Part shown: piece after piece, positions 1 to 5,471 of the stretch | Layout: the number at the start of each line of letters is the position of its first letter | Numbering within the stretch: the stretch's first letter is position 1 | Assembly: GCA_009618505.1 (NCBI GenBank) | Contig: WJOQ01000110.1 | Span: 1-5,471, forward strand | Direction of reading: 5' to 3' | Length of the DNA stretch: 5,471 nt | Source: Clostridia bacterium | Lineage (GTDB): Bacteria; Aerophobota; Aerophobia; Aerophobales; AE-B3A | Made by a program: the position numbers and the translations under genes | The notes under the pieces: model-generated | The model's database searches: none | The model's input: only the letters and a program-made list of their open reading frames with translations | What the model was told of the DNA's origin: nothing

Positions 1-1122
1 GATTGCCAGTCCTTTTCCTCTTACATCCCCTATAATTTCGTATCTTTCCTGCATCTCTTTTAGTCTCTTAATTGTGTAGTCTCCAAGCTGGGCTGCTCTT
101 TCCATTAGGTTTTCTTTAGAAAGTATATCGAGAAATGCTATTGCTGTAGCGCATGAAACGGGATTTCCCCCAGTTGTTACGCAATGTGACCCGGGAGGTA
201 AATCCATCACGTCTTTTCTGGGTGCAGCAACTGACAGCGGGAGCCCACCGGCAATTGCCTTGCCGAGAGTTACCATATCTGGAACCATATTCCAGTGCTC
301 TATAGCCAGGAACTTTCCGGTACGCCCGCATCCAACCTGAACCTCATCATCTATCATCAAAATCCCATATTTATCGGCCAGCTTCTTTAACTTAGGGAAA
401 AACTCAGGAGGAGGAACTATGTATCCATTCTCTCCCTGAATAGACTCAAAGAAGAAGCCAGCAACCTCTTCTGGTGGTACAAACTTTTGCAAAACCCATT
501 CGTCTATGAAATCAACGCACCATAGATTACAATCCGGGTATTCGAGTTTGTAAGGGCATCTATAACAGTAGGGATAAGGAACTAGAGTTACCCCAGGCAT
601 TAAGGGATGAAAATAGCGTCTCTGCACAGGAGCTGTAGACGAAAAAGCCATTGTTCCAAAAGTTCTTCCATGAAATGAGCCAGTGAATCCGATGAACAAT
701 TGCCTTTTAGTGGAATGTCTAGCTATCTTAAAGGCAGCTTCATTTGCTTCAGTGCCGCTATTAGCAAAGAAATATTTGCACTGCATTGGCATTATCTTGT
801 TTAATCTCTCGGCTAATTCAACAGGCTCTGTGAAACAAAAATCTGTATAAGAATAGTGCATGAAGCTCTTTGCCTTATTTACCATAGCCTCGATTATCTT
901 TGGATGGCATTGCCCAACATTTAAAACTCCCAGCCCAGAGTTCCAATCAACATATTCATTTCCATCAACATCGCGTACAATAGCCCCTTCTCCCCCAGCG
1001 ACAACGAGTGGATAGTAGAAGGGTCTATTGTATGGAGCCATCGTTTCTTTATCACGCTCTATCCACTTTATAGCTTCTGGCCCAGGTGGTGTTGTTACAA
1101 TATTTGGTATTCTCTTTGCCAT
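1..1122 (-). CDS. Class III (GABA/ornithine-type) PLP aminotransferase, C-terminus cut off by window edge
   Basis: The reading frame opens with ATG at 1122 and stays open for 374 codons to base 1, so the C-terminal part is missing; the family usually has about 430-450 residues. It reads as a cytosolic class III aminotransferase (4-aminobutyrate / acetylornithine / ornithine aminotransferase group), which moves an amino group from an amine or omega-amino acid to a 2-oxoacid. Visible landmarks are SGTEANEAA near residues 122-130 (cofactor phosphate binding), FHGRT at 150-154, the DDEVQ motif with Asp259 that would contact the pyridine nitrogen, GRTGK just after it, and Lys288 in TLGKAIAGG as the Schiff-base lysine. 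A four-cysteine segment (C186, C189, C198, C202) is present, as I recall for archaeal-type GABA aminotransferase homologues. It is the last gene visible in the operon, 89 bases after the MttB-family gene, so it probably acts on the demethylated amine. The substrate cannot be read from the sequence; a racemase or decarboxylase of the same fold is possible but less likely. Confidence 0.93.
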   Translation of the reverse strand, partial: MAKRIPNIVTTPPGPEAIKWIERDKETMAPYNRPFYYPLVVAGGEGAIVRDVDGNEYVDWNSGLGVLNVGQCHPKIIEAMVNKAKSFMHYSYTDFCFTEPVELAERLNKIMPMQCKYFFANSGTEANEAAFKIARHSTKRQLFIGFTGSFHGRTFGTMAFSSTAPVQRRYFHPLMPGVTLVPYPYCYRCPYKLEYPDCNLWCVDFIDEWVLQKFVPPEEVAGFFFESIQGENGYIVPPPEFFPKLKKLADKYGILMIDDEVQVGCGRTGKFLAIEHWNMVPDMVTLGKAIAGGLPLSVAAPRKDVMDLPPGSHCVTTGGNPVSCATAIAFLDILSKENLMERAAQLGDYTIKRLKEMQERYEIIGDVRGKGLAI

Positions 1123-1128
1123 GCTTTT

Positions 1129-1135
1129 CCTCCTT
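1129..1135 (-). promoter_or_regulatory. Shine-Dalgarno site of the aminotransferase gene
   Basis: On the minus strand AAGGAGG lies 6 bases before the ATG at 1122. This is a near-perfect ribosome binding site and fixes the start of the aminotransferase. The rest of the 89-base gap (1123-1211) holds only a 4-bp GC stem (CGGC/GCCG) without a following T run, so I do not call a terminator there; cotranscription with the upstream gene is likely. Confidence 0.85.
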
Positions 1136-1211
1136 CCTGCTTGTTAAAACTATCAAACAGTTATCGATGCTTTTTCGGCAGCCGCCGACAATTTCTCGTA
1201 TTGTGAAGCCA

Positions 1212-2642
1212 CTAGCTATCTCCCATTATATCCTTCTCAGCATCTCGAAGAATTCGCCTCATTTCCTTATGCACATCCTCCTTAATAGGAGGAGGTTTGT
1301 GTGTGGAAAGTATCTCCTTCACTTTTACCTTCGCTCTTTCAAGAAAAGAACCCTTTGTCACCGGGTCAAGAATGAAAGTATCAGAGAGTTCTCTGCTCCA
1401 TATTTCTTTCCTGAAATGCGCTATGGTATGCTTTTCACCTAAAAAGTGACCGCCAGGACCAACTTTATGAATGACATCCAAGGCTAAAGTATCATCATTT
1501 ACTTCGAATCTGCGCAAATACGCACGGGCATGCTCACAAACTTCAGCATCAAGGATTAATTGGCCTAACGAGGCACTCAGCGCCTGGTCACGGGACCCCA
1601 ACCATGCAGAAAGATCCGTACGGCTCATAAAGCTCATAGCTACTTTCAGTGTATTGCGCTCAAAAGATGAGAGATCAGAAGGTATTTCTTCTAACGAAAC
1701 ATCTGCTACCATGCTGGGAATCTTATAGAACCTCGCCATCTGAGCACATCCGGCTGATAGCAATGGATACTCAGGTGCCTTATAATTGATTTCGCCAGTC
1801 TTCATATTTGCTGGTGTTGCTTCCGAAGTGTAAATTACTGGAGCCCCGGGATTAGCACACTCAACAATGACCAGAGAGGCTAGTTCCTCAGCGTTGGCTA
1901 CTGCCAGAGTCCCTGCCATTGTCGCCGGGCCAGTGGTAGTAGATAAGACCATGGTCATAGGTGCAATTGGGATTCCCGCTCTGGCTAACATAACCATGGC
2001 TTCAGACGAACCCTCTTCAAATGTTAGTGGAGCCACCGGGCAGTGCATCGATGAAAAAGGAGGTCTTTTTCTGAGTTCTTCCTCACCACCAACAATGGCA
2101 GATGCCAGCCTAATTTGCCATCTAGCTGTTTTCTCAGTGGTGCACGAGCCACACTGAATATGCTTTCTGACATTTTCGAGTGCAATGGCTAAAGCATGCA
2201 GCTCCTGAAGCGGTGAAGGTAGCTCACCAGGAATTACAATGGGCCAGAAGTAGTCAACTGTATCAAGGTAGTCACCTATTATGGCAAAATCCTTCAAGTC
2301 AGATGAGGTTGACTTTCTCCTCTCTCCGGTCTCAAAATCGTCTACAAACGGTGAAAAACCGCTTGTGGCTAGAAAAGGGAAATCATCTGCTGGGAGCTTA
2401 AGGTCACATTTGGGTTCTCTTGCACTCAGAGTTATCTTCTCGGGGGCTCTTTCAATTGCTTCTTCTACAAGAGAACTTGGAATCTTTACAATATCGCCAG
2501 AGACCTCTGCACCATTCTCGGCAAGCAACCTTCGCACCTTCTCGCTATGAATCTTAACTCCAGTTTCCTTTAGAATCCGTAGGCTCGCCTTATGAATACG
2601 CTCTACCTCATCCTCGGTCAAAAAATTTAAGACAGCTCTCAT
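1212..2642 (-). CDS. MttB-family corrinoid methyltransferase, non-pyrrolysine
   Basis: This complete 476-residue protein has the length and layout of the trimethylamine methyltransferase (MttB) family, whose TIM-barrel enzymes move a methyl group from a methylated amine to a cob(I)alamin-bearing corrinoid protein in the cytosol. Family landmarks are the N-terminal helix region with HKASLRILKETGVKIHSE (residues 17-34), a central TGPATMAGTLAVANAE block (237-252), NPGAPVIY (264-271), the PEYPLLSAGCAQMARFY stretch (290-306), GPGGHFLGEKHTIAHFR (395-411) and a charged C-terminal helical tail containing EILSTHKPPP. No in-frame TAG interrupts the gene, so it lacks the pyrrolysine of true trimethylamine methyltransferase; characterised homologues of this kind act on quaternary amines such as glycine betaine, proline betaine or carnitine. 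The specific substrate is unknown. The ATG at 2642 follows GGGGAGG by 10 bases. The stop is TAG, with 16 more sense codons before TAA at 1163-1161. It lies 34 bases after the broken SDH-like gene. A second member of the family enters at the right edge. Confidence 0.93.
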   Translation of the reverse strand: MRAVLNFLTEDEVERIHKASLRILKETGVKIHSEKVRRLLAENGAEVSGDIVKIPSSLVEEAIERAPEKITLSAREPKCDLKLPADDFPFLATSGFSPFVDDFETGERRKSTSSDLKDFAIIGDYLDTVDYFWPIVIPGELPSPLQELHALAIALENVRKHIQCGSCTTEKTARWQIRLASAIVGGEEELRKRPPFSSMHCPVAPLTFEEGSSEAMVMLARAGIPIAPMTMVLSTTTGPATMAGTLAVANAEELASLVIVECANPGAPVIYTSEATPANMKTGEINYKAPEYPLLSAGCAQMARFYKIPSMVADVSLEEIPSDLSSFERNTLKVAMSFMSRTDLSAWLGSRDQALSASLGQLILDAEVCEHARAYLRRFEVNDDTLALDVIHKVGPGGHFLGEKHTIAHFRKEIWSRELSDTFILDPVTKGSFLERAKVKVKEILSTHKPPPIKEDVHKEMRRILRDAEKDIMGDS

Positions 2643-2652
2643 TCTTTTTACG

Positions 2653-2659
2653 CCTCCCC
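2653..2659 (-). promoter_or_regulatory. Shine-Dalgarno site of the complete MttB-family gene
   Basis: GGGGAGG on the minus strand ends 10 bases before the ATG at 2642. It supports this start and sits in the 34-base gap after the upstream gene's TGA stop (2679-2677), a spacing typical of genes on one transcript. Confidence 0.75.
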
Positions 2660-2676
2660 TTAACTTTATTCACGAA

Positions 2677-3871
2677 TCATAAGATAGATGTCTCCTTTGA
2701 AAGCGTTTCGTGAAACTTCACAGGAGCACCCATATCAGTCATTTTTTTCAAGAACTTAATTGGGTCAAGACACTCAGGGCCAATTACCCCCCTGCCTGCG
2801 TCGTCTTCCACACACATTTTTGCTCCCACAATTGCTGGTAAAGCAACATAAATATTTATCGTCCCGAACCTTTTATATATCTCCAGCCTCTCCTCCTCAG
2901 TTGTATAATTGGCAAAAGGATAAGATATTGTGTGCTCGACACCTTCCCCTGATTTCGCCCCCACCACCCTAATCGACATAATTTTGACAGAATCAATCGG
3001 GCGTTTAATGGTTTCCTCTTCAGTGAAGAAGGCATTAACTGGAGGCCGCACTAACTTCGTCAAAACATCCAGCGGCAGGACTTTAACACCCTTCACATCT
3101 ATAGGTTTGTCGCTCGCAAACCCCAACTGAATAAGGTTACCTGCTTGTACATCAACTGTGTACTTGAAATCTACATACTTCACCCCTTTCCCTATGAAGC
3201 GTGGCAGCATTGCTGCTTCTTCATGTAGATGATAAGAAAGCAAAACCTTACCAAACGGCTCAAAATTATATTCCTCGCGGCCACTAAAAGGAGGATATCT
3301 CTTATACTTCCCATCTTCAAATACTATCGGTTCCTCTGCGTAATCAGTAATCGCTGTTTTTGGAGACCACCCCGGGTCCCAGGCACTGATTATATCTTTC
3401 GGCTGCTTCTGGATCTTGCCGCATCTAATATATATTGCATCTACCTGGTCCAGTTTGTCGCAGGCATACTTTATTAACACATTAGAAACCCCGGGGGTCG
3501 CACCACAGCCAATAAGCGCTGTCAGGCCGGCCTTCTTGAATTCTTTATCAATTTCGAGTGGTTTATTTTTTGTTAGCTCATCTATGACGGGATAATCCAA
3601 GGCTGAGTCCACATACTGCGCCCCGCTGTTTAAGGCGGCTTTCATTATGTTGGCGTTGAACTGAGGCAGAGTCAGATTAATAATAGCATCCGCACCTTTA
3701 GCCGCACTTTCAACTGATTCAACCTTCCCAGCATCAACCTTAATAGTGGTAATCTTATCACTCTTTATTCTGTCTTTGACTTTATTGGCTAAATCCAAAT
3801 CTATATCACCTAAAACTATTTCCGATATATCCTTGTCTCTAGCGCAGTACCTTTTTCATAACTTTTCCCAT
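2677..3871 (-). pseudogene. Saccharopine dehydrogenase-like gene, frameshifted by a deletion that removes the NAD(P)-binding loop
   Basis: From 3855 to the TGA at 2679-2677 the frame encodes most of a saccharopine dehydrogenase / lysine-ketoglutarate reductase family protein. It is a paralogue of the intact gene upstream: shared landmarks are VLGDIDL, a GCGATPGVSN turn matching GADAGTTN, a HEE segment followed by GKGVKYVDFK, and a PIDVKGVKVLP segment. The natural start should be the ATG at 3871 (AGGAGGT 9 bases upstream) or at 3859, giving MGKVMKKVL, but that frame hits TAG at 3841-3839. The paralogue has 15 residues, including GAGAQG (8-13), between MKKAL and the segment aligned here with ARDKDISEIVLGD. 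Here only 4 bases separate the GTA codon of MKKV from the GCT of that segment, against 48 in the paralogue. About 44 bases are therefore missing, which both removes GxGxxG and shifts the frame. A TTG at 3798 with AGGTGA upstream could start a 373-residue protein without the cofactor loop, probably inactive. An assembly error remains possible because the remaining frame is otherwise undamaged. Confidence 0.85.
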
Positions 3872-3880
3872 TACACTATT

Positions 3881-3887
3881 ACCTCCT
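3881..3887 (-). promoter_or_regulatory. Shine-Dalgarno site of the broken SDH-like gene
   Basis: AGGAGGT on the minus strand lies 9 bases before the ATG at 3871. Its presence, with the MKKVL-like peptide that follows, shows that the original start codon survives upstream of the deletion and that the downstream TTG is not the ancestral start. Confidence 0.8.
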
Positions 3888-3910
3888 ATCACCAACCATC
3901 ACCCTGGCCC

Positions 3911-3932
3911 TTGGTCTAATTATTTAGTCCAA
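3911..3932. repeat. Imperfect palindrome (hairpin) in the longest intergenic gap
   Basis: TTGGTCTAA and TTAGTCCAA are 9-base arms around a 4-base loop (TTAT), complementary except for one central T-T mismatch. It lies in the 104-base gap between the intact and the broken SDH-like genes, about 43 bases downstream of the former's stop. No T run follows on the minus strand, so it is not a standard rho-independent terminator; it could be an mRNA-processing or stabilising hairpin, an operator, or chance. No promoter was recognised in the gap. Confidence 0.4.
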
Positions 3933-3975
3933 CTACCACCAGCGTACATTGTAACACCAATACTACTGATTTAGT

Positions 3976-5196
3976 TTATGATATCTCTTCTACTTTCTTA
4001 TGTATTTTTATATCCCGCTCATTCATTTGCCTGAAATATATCCCTCTTTCCTCTTTGTCAAATACCTCTGGAGGGAATATCCCTGTATGATTTACCTGTC
4101 CCCTTAACATCATCAGGGAGAATATAGCCCCTGAAACCGCGGTGGCATAGGATATGTCACTGGCTCCGGGGATTCTCTTGTTGGCTGCTGCAGCATCTGG
4201 ACCATCTGTCCACAGTTGATAACGCAGGTCTTTACCAGCTCTTTTACCGTAAACATCCACCGTAAGCATCAACCTGCTCTTAAGCTTCCCGCTTTCTAGC
4301 AGCTCTTTTAGCTCCTTTGGGCTAGGTGTAGGCGGTAGCAGCTTAAGGAAAACATCCCTCGGAGCTACTTTTACACCTTTAATTTCAATCGGCTCCTCGC
4401 TCATCAACCCAAAGTCATCAATGGACTTCCAGAATAAATACGTCGGCTCGCCCATCTTGAAATCTACATACTTTACCGGCTTGCCAAGAAACTTCGGTAT
4501 TGTTAATGGCTCTTCATGATTGTGATAGTACACCTTCCCTTTGGTACCTATGGGAGGCGGAAAGTCATATTCCTCTTCCCCACTGAAGGGGGGTGCCAGC
4601 TTATAGCCATTATCCCAATATGGAGCCGGTGAGCAAACGTCTTCCAGGTAAGTCTGTGGCTGCCATAGAACTATCGGCTTTTCAGATTCGGTGGTAGCGT
4701 AGTCTTTTATTCTTATGCTATCGATTTCATCTAACTCATCTGCAGCCTCTTTAGCCATCACATTGGTAGTACCGGCATCGGCGCCGGCTAAGATTAACCC
4801 TTTAAGGTTAGCCTTCTCCCATTTCTTGGCATACTTTAATTGCCCTACCGGAATATTTTTGTCTCCACCTGGAAAGTGATCATCAGTGGCCATGTCAAGG
4901 TAAGCTGTTTTTGCGGTATAACAGGCTTCCATTATTTGGTCATTAAACCTAGTCAGGGTAGCATTTACTACTATGTCAAAGCACCCATCTTTCATAAGTT
5001 TTGCCATGCCATTTATATCACTGGCATCCAACTTTTCTATTTTTAGTTTGTTGCTCTTGTTTGTTTCTACAATCTCCCTCATTCTGTTCAGGTCAATATC
5101 GCCCAAAACTACCTCTGTTACATCGTCAGCCCTTGAAAGCACCCAGCTTATTACAGTCCCTTGAGCTCCAGCCCCTATTATCAAAGCCTTTTTCAC
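3976..5196 (-). CDS. Saccharopine dehydrogenase-like NAD(P)-dependent oxidoreductase
   Basis: This complete 406-residue cytosolic protein belongs to the saccharopine dehydrogenase / lysine-ketoglutarate reductase family (Lys9-like, near the 400-residue norm). The N-terminus is a Rossmann fold: MKKALIIGAGAQG with glycines 8, 10 and 13, followed by VVLGDIDL (residues 29-36), whose Asp33 at the end of the second strand suggests NAD(H) rather than NADP(H). A middle segment carries AGADAGTTNVMAKEA (137-151), then EEEYDFPPP (207-215), HNHEEP (225-230), KPVKYVDFK (239-247) and a C-terminal FPPEVFD (374-380), matching the family's catalytic/dimer domain. Family members reduce or oxidise the C-N bond of secondary-amine amino acids such as saccharopine; the actual substrate here is unknown, and lysine synthesis is not implied because no other lysine gene is nearby. 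The GTG at 5196 is chosen because the overlapping ATG one frame off is followed at once by TGA; GGGGG lies 7 bases upstream. It follows the upstream MttB-family gene by 37 bases. Confidence 0.9.
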   Translation of the reverse strand: MKKALIIGAGAQGTVISWVLSRADDVTEVVLGDIDLNRMREIVETNKSNKLKIEKLDASDINGMAKLMKDGCFDIVVNATLTRFNDQIMEACYTAKTAYLDMATDDHFPGGDKNIPVGQLKYAKKWEKANLKGLILAGADAGTTNVMAKEAADELDEIDSIRIKDYATTESEKPIVLWQPQTYLEDVCSPAPYWDNGYKLAPPFSGEEEYDFPPPIGTKGKVYYHNHEEPLTIPKFLGKPVKYVDFKMGEPTYLFWKSIDDFGLMSEEPIEIKGVKVAPRDVFLKLLPPTPSPKELKELLESGKLKSRLMLTVDVYGKRAGKDLRYQLWTDGPDAAAANKRIPGASDISYATAVSGAIFSLMMLRGQVNHTGIFPPEVFDKEERGIYFRQMNERDIKIHKKVEEIS

Positions 5197-5203
5197 ATCA
5201 CTA

Positions 5204-5210
5204 CCCCCTT
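5204..5210 (-). promoter_or_regulatory. Shine-Dalgarno site deciding a GTG start
   Basis: AAGGGGG on the minus strand ends 7 bases before the GTG at 5196. The ATG at 5198-5196 is out of frame and runs straight into TGA, so the GTG is the only start that gives the conserved MKKALIIGAG N-terminus at a proper distance from the site. Confidence 0.75.
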
Positions 5211-5233
5211 TTTATTGAAATTAGATCTTAACC

Positions 5234-5471
5234 TTAACTTTTTGGCAATAAGTCTGCTTCGGCTCTCTTTAAAATCTGGGATATTTCCCCTTCAACATCT
5301 TCAGGAATAGGTTCAGGTTTATGTGTCGCCAGGATTTCTTTAATTTTTTCTTTAGCTACTTTATCCATCGACTTAGACCCTTTTTTCTCCCAAGTTTCAA
5401 AGCTGCTTGTATCGCTGACCTTTGACATCCACCTTTCTCTGAAATGCGTTAATGTATGTTTTTCAGCCAGG
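5234..5471 (-). CDS. Second MttB-family methyltransferase, only the C-terminal end in the window
   Basis: The frame enters from the right edge without a start and ends at TAA (5236-5234), giving about 79 residues. It begins LAEKHTLTHFRERW, which matches GEKHTIAHFRKEIW in the complete MttB-family protein downstream. It then carries the same charged helical tail: over the last 37 residues I count 21 identities, including KEIL, THK and ED. It is therefore the C-terminus of a second trimethylamine methyltransferase-family protein, not a separate small gene; the internal ATG at 5428 is simply a methionine codon in it. The tail linker differs (SSFETWEKKGSKSMDK), so the two are diverged paralogues rather than a recent copy. 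Whether this gene carries an in-frame amber/pyrrolysine codon, and what it acts on, lies outside the window. It is the first visible gene of the operon, 37 bases before the intact SDH-like gene. Confidence 0.9.
   Translation of the reverse strand, partial: LAEKHTLTHFRERWMSKVSDTSSFETWEKKGSKSMDKVAKEKIKEILATHKPEPIPEDVEGEISQILKRAEADLLPKS

Noticed and set aside
116..331. 71-codon minus-strand open frame
   Set aside because: It overlaps the aminotransferase in another frame; the aminotransferase has a full set of family motifs there and this frame resembles nothing.
1172..1183. CGGC/GCCG stem in the gap before the aminotransferase as a terminator
   Set aside because: The stem is only 4 bp and is followed by A-rich rather than T-rich sequence on the transcribed strand.
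1086..1442. 118-codon plus-strand open frame across the MttB/aminotransferase gap
   Set aside because: It is antisense to the C-terminus of a clear MttB-family gene and the N-terminus of the aminotransferase, and its product shows no recognisable family.
2677..3798. Functional 373-residue SDH-like protein starting at the TTG at 3798
   Set aside because: It starts in the middle of the Rossmann fold (after VLGDID), lacks the dinucleotide loop, and the real start with its Shine-Dalgarno site is visible at 3871 in another frame. It may be translated by chance but is not the ancestral gene.
3839..3871. Programmed ribosomal frameshift joining the ATG frame to the SDH frame
   Set aside because: A shift would restore the frame but not the roughly 15 missing residues of the glycine loop, and no slippery run is seen at the junction.
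3920..3949. Nine-codon ORF (MYAGGSWTK) in the intergenic gap as a leader peptide
   Set aside because: It has no Shine-Dalgarno site, no regulatory codon run, and only partly overlaps the hairpin; most likely chance.
5234..5428. Stand-alone 64-residue protein starting at the ATG at 5428
   Set aside because: The frame continues upstream to the window edge with conserved MttB residues (EKHTLTHFRERW), and the ATG has no convincing ribosome site, so it is an internal methionine.

Overview
All genes in this window lie on the minus strand and read from right to left, apparently as one operon. In transcription order they are: (1) the C-terminal end of a trimethylamine methyltransferase (MttB)-family protein that enters from the right edge; (2) a complete saccharopine-dehydrogenase-like oxidoreductase; (3) a second saccharopine-dehydrogenase-like gene that has lost its NAD(P)-binding loop and is frameshifted; (4) a complete MttB-family methyltransferase; (5) a pyridoxal-phosphate class III aminotransferase that runs off the left edge. 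Gaps are 37, 104, 34 and 89 bases. Each of the four starts inside the window has a purine-rich Shine-Dalgarno sequence 6 to 10 bases upstream. I see no RNA gene, mobile element, CRISPR array, promoter or rho-independent terminator; both ends of the operon lie outside the window.

The organism cannot be named from this sequence. MttB-family methyltransferases transfer methyl groups from methylated amines to corrinoid proteins, and are typical of anaerobes such as methanogens, acetogens, sulfate reducers and uncultured relatives. The AT-leaning composition, frequent AGA/AGG and ATA codons and strong Shine-Dalgarno sites fit an anaerobic bacterium or archaeon. The complete MttB homologue has no internal in-frame TAG, so it belongs to the large group without pyrrolysine, whose characterised members demethylate quaternary amines such as glycine betaine, proline betaine, carnitine and butyrobetaine.

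A reasonable reading (inference) is a catabolic operon for an N-methylated amino acid or betaine. The MttB-type enzymes would remove methyl groups, the saccharopine-dehydrogenase-like enzymes would oxidise a C-N bond of the amino-acid product, and the aminotransferase would take the freed amino group. The corrinoid protein and the methylcorrinoid:tetrahydrofolate/CoM methyltransferase that such a system needs are not in the window. The most notable points are the paired paralogues (MttB, SDH, SDH, MttB) and the clean loss of about 44 bases in the second SDH gene, which removes exactly the dinucleotide-binding glycine motif while leaving some 370 codons open.
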